Assembly: GCA_964454745.1 (NCBI GenBank)
Contig: CAYVUI010000039.1
Coordinates: forward strand, 1 to 33,429
Length of the DNA: 33,429 bases
Origin: CAYVUI01 sp964454745
GTDB taxonomy: Bacteria; Planctomycetota; Phycisphaerae; Sedimentisphaerales; Anaerohalosphaeraceae
Direction of reading: 5' to 3'
The position numbers were made by a program, and so were the translations under genes. The notes under the pieces were generated by a model. That model did not search any database. It had not been told where the DNA came from and was given only the letters and a program-made list of their open reading frames with translations. This document shows positions 16,112 to 23,700 of the stretch, in pieces. How positions within the stretch are numbered: position 1 is the first letter of the stretch; the number at the start of each line of letters is the position of its first letter.

Positions 16112-16453
16112 ATGAAACTGATCATAGCTTATATTCAGCCTCACAAATTAGAAGAGGTAAAGACGGCTCTGGCCAAAGCCGAGGTGGCCAAGATGAGCGT
16201 AACGAACTCACTCGGATGCGGAGCCCAGCAGGGCTATCATGAAAGCTACCGCGGTGTCGAATTTGACGTCAACCTGCTCAAGAAGGTACGCCTGGAAATC
16301 GGTGTCAATGACGCCTACGTCGAGAAGACCAAGGAGGCGATTATTAACGCCGCCCGTACCGGTGAGATTGGTGACGGCAAGATCTTTATCGTACCGCTGG
16401 AAGAGGCTATCCGGATTCGTACAGGTGAAACCGGAAATGATGCGATTGGATAG
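16112..16453 (+). CDS. glnK: PII signal protein GlnK (copy 1), Tyr51 replaced by Phe
   Basis: 113-residue PII protein that binds ATP/ADP and 2-oxoglutarate and blocks AmtB. It aligns without gaps to E. coli GlnB. Gln39 and Lys58, which contact 2-oxoglutarate, are present; the B-loop TGEIGDGKIFI and C-loop RIRTGE are intact. In the T-loop, GYHESYRGVEF keeps Tyr46, Arg47 and Glu50 but position 51 is Phe, so the uridylylation site is missing; position 49 is Val, so cyanobacterial Ser49 phosphorylation is also ruled out. Pairing with amtB1 supports the GlnK type. ATG follows TAGGAG. A strong terminator follows at 16533. Confidence 0.95.
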   Translation: MKLIIAYIQPHKLEEVKTALAKAEVAKMSVTNSLGCGAQQGYHESYRGVEFDVNLLKKVRLEIGVNDAYVEKTKEAIINAARTGEIGDGKIFIVPLEEAIRIRTGETGNDAIG

Positions 16454-16532
16454 AAACCCCCAGGCGGGGATTTCAATAAACCTCTAACAGGTCGCCGCTA
16501 CTTCCATTTCTTCGGGCTTTGTCCCGTTGATG

Positions 16533-16575
16533 AAAGTGAGCCGTGTCGCAAGGACGCGGCTCACTTTCTTTTTTG
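16533..16575 (+). terminator. Terminator of the porin-amtB1-glnK1 operon
   Basis: An 11-bp stem (AAAGTGAGCCG/CGGCTCACTTT) with a 13-base loop, followed by CTTTTTTG. It separates the first amtB unit from the second. Confidence 0.9.
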
Positions 16576-16726
16576 TCTCAAAAAACCTCAATAGTTACAT
16601 ATATGTAATTTTTAAAAACATAATATACAACAATGTAGTTACATATTTGTTTTATTCAATTTTGTATATTTGTGTAAGTGTATGTAAAATATGTAGATAT
16701 GTTCATTTTCGGTCTTTCTTGCATTT

Positions 16727-16742
16727 TGGCATGTAGATTGCG
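16727..16742 (+). promoter_or_regulatory. Sigma54 (-24/-12) promoter of amtB2
   Basis: TGGCAT-N5-TTGCG with GG at 16728-16729 and GC at 16740-16741, the exact required spacing. The predicted start is near 16753. Confidence 0.85.
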
Positions 16743-16831
16743 ATGTGATGCTGTTGTGCATTTCGGGGGCAAATGTACTGTTAGAGATGTAATTGAAACT
16801 GTTTTCGAGACAAAGTTCAAGGAGACTGGAA

Positions 16832-18232
16832 GTGGAAATGATTCGAAAAAGAAGTGTGAAAAAGAGTGCCCTGGCGTTGATGGCGATTCTGTTTGTCGTT
16901 TTGATGCCGTCAGTCGTTCTGGGCGATGAAATTGCCGCAGCGGATGGGGAAGTCGTACTCGCCGAGGGCATTTCGCTGACGCTGCACGAACTTCGCGTAG
17001 GTCTGGATACCGTGTGGGTGCTTTTCGCGGCGACACTGGTATTCTTCATGCAGGCGGGTTTCGGGATGCTTGAGGCAGGATTTATTCGGGCAAAGAATAC
17101 CTGTAATATCCTGACCAAGAACTTCCTCGACTTTTGCATGGCGTCGCTGGGTTTTTTCCTGGTCGGATATGCCTTTATGTTCGGCGAGGGCAATGCATTC
17201 ATCGGAATGAAGGGTTTTTGCCTGATTGGTGTCGATGATATGGCCGGCGGAGTGCCGACGTTTGCGTTTTGGCTGTTCCAGGCGGCGTTTTGCGGTGCCG
17301 CGGCGACGATCGTAGCCGGCGGCATGGCCGAGCGGATGAAATTTGTCGCATATTTGATCTATTCATTCCTGATTTCAGCACTGATATACCCGATTGTGGG
17401 TCATTGGGTGTGGGGCGGCGGCTTCCTCGCCAATATGGGATTCTACGATTTTGCCGGGTCGACGGTTGTGCATACGACCGGTGGTATCGCCGCGCTGGCG
17501 GGCACTTACATGCTAAAGCCCCGTGAAGGAAAGTTTAATCCGGATGGGCAGGCAAACGCGCTGCCTGCGCACAATATCCCCATAGCATCGCTGGGTGTGT
17601 TTATCCTGTGGTTTGGCTGGTTTGGCTTCAATGCCGGATCAACGCTGGGTGCGGGCAATGGCATGGATATCGGCCGGGTTGCGATCAATACCAACATTGC
17701 AGCGGCACTTGGCGGAATTGCGGCTATGCTGACAGTCTGGAAACAGTTTGGTAAGCCCGACCTTTCCATGGCAATGAACGGGGCACTGGCCGGCTTGGTG
17801 GGCATTACGGCTCCGTGTGCCTGTGTGGAACCCTGGGCAGCGGCGATGATCGGTGCGATTGCTGGCATTATCGTGGTCTTCGCGGTTGAGCTGCTCGATA
17901 AGCTGCATATTGACGACCCGGTGGGTGCGGTTCCGGTCCACGGCGTTTGCGGAATCTGGGGGACCGTGGCTGTGGGTATCTTCGGCAAAGAGGCCCTTGG
18001 TCTGGCGCATAACGGCCTGATTTACGGCGGAAATCCGACCCAGTTCGGGACCCAGATTTTCGGGAGTCTTGTTGTAATTGCTTTTGTGCTGGTGACCATG
18101 GGCGGAATCTTCAAGCTGATCGATATGACTATCGGTCTGCGTGTCAGCCGGGATGAAGAGCTTCGCGGTCTGGATATCGGTGAGCATGGTATGGAATCAT
18201 ACGGCGGATTCCAAGTCTGGACGACCAACTAA
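16832..18232 (+). CDS. amtB: Ammonium transporter AmtB (copy 2)
   Basis: Second Amt channel, 466 residues from GTG 16832, which lies seven bases after AAGGAG (ATG at 16838 is the alternative). Signal peptide to about VVLG, then about 11 helices. Pore histidines are in VGHWVWGGG and VPVHGVCGIWG; the gate segment is FQAAFCGAAATIVAGGMAER, with the canonical AER where copy 1 has AGR. The C-terminal tail LRGLDIGEHGMESYGGF is the PII docking segment. The two copies diverge enough to be old paralogues with possibly different affinities. It has its own sigma54 promoter and operator set, and its PII gene follows 44 bases downstream. Confidence 0.96.
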   Translation: MEMIRKRSVKKSALALMAILFVVLMPSVVLGDEIAAADGEVVLAEGISLTLHELRVGLDTVWVLFAATLVFFMQAGFGMLEAGFIRAKNTCNILTKNFLDFCMASLGFFLVGYAFMFGEGNAFIGMKGFCLIGVDDMAGGVPTFAFWLFQAAFCGAAATIVAGGMAERMKFVAYLIYSFLISALIYPIVGHWVWGGGFLANMGFYDFAGSTVVHTTGGIAALAGTYMLKPREGKFNPDGQANALPAHNIPIASLGVFILWFGWFGFNAGSTLGAGNGMDIGRVAINTNIAAALGGIAAMLTVWKQFGKPDLSMAMNGALAGLVGITAPCACVEPWAAAMIGAIAGIIVVFAVELLDKLHIDDPVGAVPVHGVCGIWGTVAVGIFGKEALGLAHNGLIYGGNPTQFGTQIFGSLVVIAFVLVTMGGIFKLIDMTIGLRVSRDEELRGLDIGEHGMESYGGFQVWTTN

Positions 18233-18276
18233 AAATTTCTGAAAATCGCTAACTCTTTTGTAAACAGGAGTTTGAT

Positions 18277-18618
18277 ATGAAACTGGTTATAGCGTATATT
18301 CAACCTCATAAACTCAAAGACGTAAAGCAGGCCCTTTACCAGGCTGAGATCTTTAAAATGAGTGTGACCAACTCTCTGGGCTGCGGCGAGCAGCTTGGCT
18401 ACACTGAGGCATACCGCGGAATTAAGTTCGAGGTTAATCTTCTCAAGAAAGTGCGTATCGAGATCGCGCTGACCGAGCCCTACGTGGAAAAGGCGGTTAA
18501 CGCTATTATTGAAGGTGCTCGTTCCGGGGAAATCGGCGACGGAAAGATTATTATCATGGATGTTCAGGAGTGTATTCGCATCCGTACCGGCCAGCGCGGT
18601 GAAGAGGCGATTGGGTAG
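18277..18618 (+). CDS. glnK: PII signal protein GlnK (copy 2), Phe51 and Lys50
   Basis: 113-residue PII protein, gap-free with E. coli GlnB. Ligand residues Gln39 and Lys58, the B-loop (SGEIGDGKIII) and C-loop (RIRTGQ) are present. In the T-loop, GYTEAYRGIKF has Phe at 51 and also Lys at 50 where copy 1 and most PII proteins have Glu, and Leu at 40. It therefore cannot be uridylylated at 51 and may dock differently on AmtB. ATG follows CAGGAG. It is the last gene of the amtB2 unit; no hairpin terminator was found before glnA, so some read-through to glnA is possible. Confidence 0.95.
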   Translation: MKLVIAYIQPHKLKDVKQALYQAEIFKMSVTNSLGCGEQLGYTEAYRGIKFEVNLLKKVRIEIALTEPYVEKAVNAIIEGARSGEIGDGKIIIMDVQECIRIRTGQRGEEAIG

Positions 18619-18928
18619 TTTTTGAGGTATCCGTATCCGGCTCTTTAAGAAGACGTAAAAGGTCATTTGTTCTACGTAATTGTATATTAAAAAGCAGAAT
18701 ATACAATATTGTAGGATTATGAGCGAATTTCCTAACAGCCTTATGTTTTGTAAAGTATTGTAAATAAAAGGATAATAGTTGTTTTTTGGGTATTTTTGAT
18801 TTTGGCGCAGCAATTGCTCTATTAACTGGCAGTTGATTGTGATAGATGATAGACGCCGATGCCAGGGCCGGCTTATCTGATTGCCTGGTAAAAAAGTAAA
18901 AATTTTGGAAATGTGAAAGGGAAGTAAG
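18619..18928 (+). promoter_or_regulatory. glnA regulatory region
   Basis: 310 bases without a gene. Palindromes TACGTAATTGTA (18673-18684) and TACAATATTGTA (18702-18713, perfect) have centres 29 bp apart, at about -151 and -122 from the predicted sigma54 start (18829). Between them TTGTAT (18680-18685) and TACAAT (18702-18707), 16 bases apart, could be a sigma70 promoter. A weaker match, TAAAGTATTGTA, lies at 18751-18762. The layout recalls the tandem sigma70/sigma54 promoters of enteric glnA. Confidence 0.75.
18803..18818 (+). promoter_or_regulatory. Sigma54 (-24/-12) promoter of glnA
   Basis: TGGCGC-N5-TTGCT with GG at 18804-18805 and GC at 18816-18817. The predicted start near 18829 gives a leader of about 100 bases. 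Confidence 0.88.
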
Positions 18929-20341
18929 ATGACACCAAAAGAATTCTTTGAGTTTGCCAAGAAGCACAGTGCGAAAATGGTGGACCTGAAGTTTGTTGAC
19001 TTGCTTGGTACCTGGCAGCACTGCACATACCCGATTTGCACCTGGGATGAAGGTATGTTCAAGGATGGTCTGGGCTTTGACGGTTCTTCGATCCGCGGCT
19101 GGCAGGATATCCACATGTCTGACATGCTTGCAGTACCCGATCCGGACACGACTTGTATTGATCCGTTCTTCGCCGAGCCGACTGTCAGTGTAATCGCTAA
19201 CATTATGGACCCGATTACCAAGGAAGATTATGTCAAGGACCCGAGGCACGTTGCCCGCCGGGGTGCCCAGTACCTCAAGGATACCGGCATTGCGGATACA
19301 TGCTTCATTGGCCCTGAGCCTGAATTTTTCATCTTTGATGAAGTTCGTTACGAGCAGACACAGCACACGGCTTTCTATAAGATCGACTCCGTCGAAGGTG
19401 CCTGGAATACCGCACGCTTTGAAGAGCCGAACCTTGGGTACAAGCCCAGCTTTAAGGGTGGGTACTTCCCGGTAAGCCCGACGGATACCTATCATGACCT
19501 TCGCGGCGAGATGACCAATGTGCTGATGGATATGGGTATCGTGATTGAAGCTCACCACCATGAAGTTGCAACTGCCGGCCAGAGCGAAATTGACATGCAG
19601 TTTTCAGAGCTGACCAAGATGTGCGATCAGTTCATGTGGTACAAATACATCATTAAGAACGTCGCCAAGATGCACGGCAAGACCGTGACTTTCATGCCGA
19701 AGCCCGTCTTTGAAGACAACGGTTCCGGTATGCACTCGCACTTCTCGCTCTGGAAAGACGGCGAGCCGCTGTTTGCGGGCAATGGCTATGCGGGTCTTAG
19801 CGAGACCGGTCTTTACAGTATTGGCGGCATTTTGAAACATGCACCGGCGATCCTGGCCTTTGCCGCTCCGACGGTGAATTCCTATCGCCGCCTGGTTCCG
19901 GGCTTTGAGGCTCCGGTTAACCTGGTGATGAGTGCCCGTAACCGCAGTGCCGCGGTTCGTATCCCGATGTATTCAGACAGCCCCAAGGCCAAGCGTCTTG
20001 AGTTCCGCTGTCCTGACCCGACCGCTAACGGTTACCTGGCATGGACTGCGATGCTGATGGCAGCCCTCGACGGTATCGAGAACAAGATTGATCCGGGAAC
20101 TCCTTTGGATACCGATATTTACGAACTGGATGCGAGCGAGCTGGCCAAGTATCGTCACACACCGGCAGACCTTGAAGAAGCGATCAATGCTCTTGAGGAA
20201 GACCACAAGTTCCTGCTGGCCGGCGGCGTCTTTACTGAAGACCTCGTACAGAGTTGGATCAAGTGGAAACGCGACAATGAGCTCGATGAGATGCGTCTGC
20301 GTCCGCATCCTTATGAGTTTGCACTGTATTACGACTGCTAA
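18929..20341 (+). CDS. glnA: Glutamine synthetase type I
   Basis: Forms glutamine from glutamate, ammonia and ATP; dodecameric cytoplasmic enzyme, 470 residues. Signatures: the N-terminal FDGSSIRGW, metal-binding GPEPEFFIFD, AHHHEVATAGQSEID, the ATP-binding KPVFEDNGSGMHSHFSLW, and NRSAAVRIP. Tyr398 in DTDIYELDASEL corresponds to the adenylylated Tyr397 of E. coli, so GSI-beta-type control by an adenylyltransferase is possible, although no glnE is in the window. ATG follows AAAGGGAAG. It has its own sigma54 promoter plus two palindromes, and a terminator at 20403-20441. Confidence 0.97.
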   Translation: MTPKEFFEFAKKHSAKMVDLKFVDLLGTWQHCTYPICTWDEGMFKDGLGFDGSSIRGWQDIHMSDMLAVPDPDTTCIDPFFAEPTVSVIANIMDPITKEDYVKDPRHVARRGAQYLKDTGIADTCFIGPEPEFFIFDEVRYEQTQHTAFYKIDSVEGAWNTARFEEPNLGYKPSFKGGYFPVSPTDTYHDLRGEMTNVLMDMGIVIEAHHHEVATAGQSEIDMQFSELTKMCDQFMWYKYIIKNVAKMHGKTVTFMPKPVFEDNGSGMHSHFSLWKDGEPLFAGNGYAGLSETGLYSIGGILKHAPAILAFAAPTVNSYRRLVPGFEAPVNLVMSARNRSAAVRIPMYSDSPKAKRLEFRCPDPTANGYLAWTAMLMAALDGIENKIDPGTPLDTDIYELDASELAKYRHTPADLEEAINALEEDHKFLLAGGVFTEDLVQSWIKWKRDNELDEMRLRPHPYEFALYYDC

Positions 20342-20402
20342 GTTGTTCACAGGCACAGGGTAAATTTGTACTGTGCTGTAAAACGACTTTGAAAGATGAT
20401 CG

Positions 20403-20441
20403 CCCTGCCGGGTGTTTAACAAGATGTCCGGCAGGGTGTTT
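20403..20441 (+). terminator. Probable glnA terminator
   Basis: A 9-bp perfect stem (CCCTGCCGG/CCGGCAGGG) with a 16-base loop followed by TGTTTTA. The T-run is short, so efficiency is uncertain. Confidence 0.6.
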
Positions 20442-20460
20442 TATCAAGAAGGCTAAAAAA

Positions 20461-20474
20461 CTACAATATTGTAG
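20461..20474. promoter_or_regulatory. Palindromic operator, distal gltB site
   Basis: CTACAATATTGTAG, a perfect 14-bp palindrome sharing its 12-bp core with the site at 18702-18713 upstream of glnA. Its centre is 133 bp upstream of the second gltB site, unlike the 29-30 bp pairs elsewhere. Confidence 0.65.
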
Positions 20475-20571
20475 ATCGCATTTTTGTGAACGATTGAACA
20501 AAATAGAATATGTTGTCATATAATGGTTTATGTCGTTTTTTCTTGCGGCCTAATTATCGTCAAAATCAGGG

Positions 20572-20606
20572 TTGACAGGTGATAACCGATAACATACAAT
20601 TATGTA
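20572..20606 (+). promoter_or_regulatory. Sigma70-type gltB promoter overlapped by a palindromic operator
   Basis: TTGACA (20572-20577, consensus) and TACAAT (20595-20600) with a 17-base spacer. The -10 hexamer is the left half of the palindrome TACAATTATGTA (20595-20606). A protein bound there would block polymerase, so repression is the natural reading. Confidence 0.65.
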
Positions 20607-20775
20607 GGTTTCAGCATGCCATGGTTGGCAGGGGCGTAAGCTGTTTTGCGAAAGTGCATTTCCAAAGGCCCTATTCCGCATTTGTACCCAGCGGGACTCT
20701 TTCAGGGATGGTTTGGCCGTCTTTTTGTGTAAAAATTGTATAAATGTATAACTGTAATTATTTTCGGGATTTGAA

Positions 20776-23700
20776 ATGGCATTTGTAGCGAAAGACTATG
20801 GACTTTACGAGGCGCGTCGCGAGCATGATGCCTGCGGTATTGGCGCGGTGGTCAATATTTCGGGTGAGCGGAGCCACCAGATCCTCAAGCATGGAAACCA
20901 GGTCCTGCTCAATCTGCACCATCGCGGTGCGGCGGGAGCGGATAACGTAACCGGCGACGGCGGGGGGATCCTGTTCCAGGTTCCGCATGAATTTTTCGTC
21001 GAGGAATGTTCCAGCGCGAAAATCAAGCTGCCGGACCGGGGTGAGTACGGTGTTGGCGTTGTGTTTGGTTCTCAGGACGCAAAGCTTCGGAAAAGTTGTG
21101 ACGCAATTCTCGAAAAATCGATCAGCCAGTGCGGTCTGAAGGTGCTCGGCTGGAGAGATGTTCCGACCAGTAACGATTGTCTCGGTGAACTGGCAAAAAA
21201 TTGTGAGCCGACGATAAAGCAGGTCTTTATACACGGCAACGGCATGGTCGACGTAGAGTTGGAAAGGCGGCTTTTCCTGGCCCGGAAAATGGCGGAAAAG
21301 AAAGTTGCCCAGAAGTATGGCGATGCAGGGGAGGATTTTTACCTGTCCAGCATGTCCAGCAAGACGATTTGTTACAAGGGCATGTTCATGGCGTGGCAGC
21401 TTTTCGCGTATTACCCCGATCTTTCGGATGAGCGGATGACCAGTGCCCTGGCGATTGTGCATCAGCGTTACAGTACGAATACATTGCCCAACTGGCGGCT
21501 TGCCCAGCCGTTTCGTACCCTGGCCCACAATGGTGAGATCAATACACTGAGCGGCAACAAAAACTGTATGCGAATTCGCGAGACTACGGTACAAAGCCGG
21601 GTGTTCGGTAAAGAGGTCGAGCATCTGATGCCGGTGATTACGCCCGATGCGAGTGACTCTGCGAGTTTTGACAATATGCTCGAATTCCTGGTAATGAACG
21701 GCCGTTCGATGCCGCACTCACTGATGATGATGATTCCCGAGGCGTTTGGTGTGAAATACCATATCAGTACGGATAAGCGGGCGTTTTATGAGTATCACGC
21801 GTCGATCATGGAGCCGTGGGACGGCCCGGCGGCGATGGTGATGACTGATGGCCGAATCATTGGCGGTACGCTGGACCGAAACGGGCTGCGTCCGTGCCGG
21901 TATGTTGTGACGACCGACGGCCTGGCGGTCGTGGCCAGCGAGGTGGGTGTTATTGATTTCCCGCCGGAAAAGATCCGCACGAAAGGGCGTCTTCAGCCGG
22001 GGAAAATGTTCCTGGTCGATACCGAAGAAGGCCGGATTATTACGGATAACGAAATCAAGAGTAAAATTGCACGGCAAAAACCGTATCGCAGGTGGCTGGA
22101 AGAGAACCGGATTGAGCTTCGCGGCCTGTTTGACATGGCAGAGCTGAAAGTGGAGGACCACGACAGGCTCTATCAGCGGATGCGTTGTTTTGGCTATACC
22201 CGCGAAGAGATGAACATGATCTTAAAGCCCATGGCCATGAACGGCCAAGAGCCGGTCGGTTCGATGGGCAACGATACCCCGCTGGCGGTCTTAAGCGATG
22301 AGCCCAAGCCGCTGTTCAACTACTTTAAGCAGCTGTTTGCCCAGGTAACCAATCCCCCGATCGATCCACTTCGCGAAGGGCTGGTGATGAGCCTGATGTC
22401 GTTTACCGGCAAGCGTCGTAATTTCCTCGAAGAGACGCCCGAGCACTGCAAGCAGCTCAAGCTGCCGCATCCAATCCTGAGCAACGAGGACCTCCAGCGG
22501 CTGCGTTCGGTAAACCGCGATGATTTCAAGGTCGTTACGATTGAATCTCTCTTTGACGCGGATTCGGGCAATCCCGGTCAGGCCCTGGCACAGGGTGTCG
22601 CGGACCTGGTGGACGCCGCGGAAAAGGCGATCAAGGAGCAGAGGGCTTCACTGATCGTTTTGAGTGACAAGAATTTTGACAAAAAACGCTGCCCAATCCC
22701 GTCGCTGCTGGCGATCAGTGCCGTCCATCACGGTCTGATCCAGAGGCGGTTGCGTGCGGAGGCAGGGATTATTCTTGAGACCGGCGAACCGCGAGAGGTC
22801 ATGCATTTCTGCCTGCTCTGCGGTTTCGGGGCCAACGGTATCAACCCGTACCAGGCGTTTGGGACACTGCATGAACTCCAGCGGATCGATGAGATTCCGC
22901 CGCTGTATGAATCTTCCAAGCTGGTGGATAACTACATTGCCGCCGTGAAGAAGGGTATGCTCAAGACAATGAGCAAAATGGGCATCTCCACGCTTCGCAG
23001 CTATCATACTGCCCAGTTGTTTGAATGTATCGGCATCAATAAGGATGTCGTGAATAAATACTTTACCGGTGTCAGTTCCCGTATCGAGGGTGTCGGGCTC
23101 GATCAGATTGCGATGGATGCCATGAAAAAACACAGCGATGCATTTACCCCGCGTCAACCAGGGCAACTGGAAGTTGACTTCGGCGGAGATTATCACTTCC
23201 GAAGTAACGGTGAACAGCACCTGTGGAATCCAATTACCCTCTCGAAGCTTCAGCAGGCCGTTGTGAGTAATGACGAGGCGATGTACCGCGAATTTGCCCA
23301 GTCGGCCAATGACCAGTCCCGCAAGATGTGTACTCTCCGCGGGCTGTTTGAGTTCAATGAATCGCCGATTGAGATCGATAAGGTGGAGCCGGTTGAAGAG
23401 ATCGTCAAGCGTTTCTGCACCGGCGCGATGAGTCACGGCTCGATCAGCAAAGAGGCCCATGAGTGTATGGCGATTGCGATGAACCGTGTAGGCGGGATGA
23501 GCAACACCGGCGAGGGCGGCGAAAGCGAAGACCGCTTTACCCCGGATGCCAACGGCGATTCACGTAACAGTGCGATCAAGCAGGTGGCCAGCGGACGATT
23601 CGGCGTGACGATCAATTATCTTTCGCACGCAAAAGAGATACAGATTAAGATGGCCCAGGGAGCCAAGCCTGGTGAGGGCGGACAGCTTCCCGGCCATAAG

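Larger units (their letters stand above)
16454..16831 (+). promoter_or_regulatory. Intergenic region with glnK1 terminator and amtB2 regulatory sites
   Basis: 378 bases without a gene. It contains the terminator at 16533-16575, palindromes TACATATATGTA (16596-16607), TACAACAATGTA (16626-16637), an imperfect TTCAATTTTGTA (16655-16666) and a second imperfect TACATATTTGTT (16640-16651), then a sigma54 promoter (16727-16742). The three main sites have centres 30 and 29 bp apart and lie at about -152, -122 and -93 from the predicted start near 16753. Confidence 0.75.
20342..20775 (+). promoter_or_regulatory. Intergenic region glnA-gltB
   Basis: 434 bases without a gene. It holds the glnA terminator (20403-20441), a 14-bp perfect palindrome CTACAATATTGTAG (20461-20474), a sigma70 promoter overlapping a second palindrome (20572-20606) and a leader of about 170 bases before gltB. 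Two imperfect sigma54-like strings (20627-20641, spacing one too long; 20714-20728, GT in place of GC) are not convincing. Confidence 0.65.

Noticed and set aside
16640..16651. Extra palindrome TACATATTTGTT between two amtB2 operators as a full site
   Set aside because: The last base breaks the right arm and its centre lies off the 29-30 bp register, so it is only noted as imperfect.
18229..19561. Minus-strand open frames of over 300 codons opposite glnK2 and glnA
   Set aside because: Shadows of real genes; no homology and they cross the glnA promoter region.
20627..20641. Sigma54-like TTGG...GC string upstream of gltB
   Set aside because: GG and GC are 11 bases apart, not the strictly required 10, and the palindromes would not sit at the phase seen for the other promoters.
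20714..20728. TTGG-N10-GT string upstream of gltB
   Set aside because: Spacing is right but the -12 GC is GT, and operator positions (about -140 and -273) do not match the other units.
20607..20775. Riboswitch in the roughly 170-base gltB leader
   Set aside because: No conserved glutamine-riboswitch-like core or terminator/anti-terminator pair could be recognised by eye.
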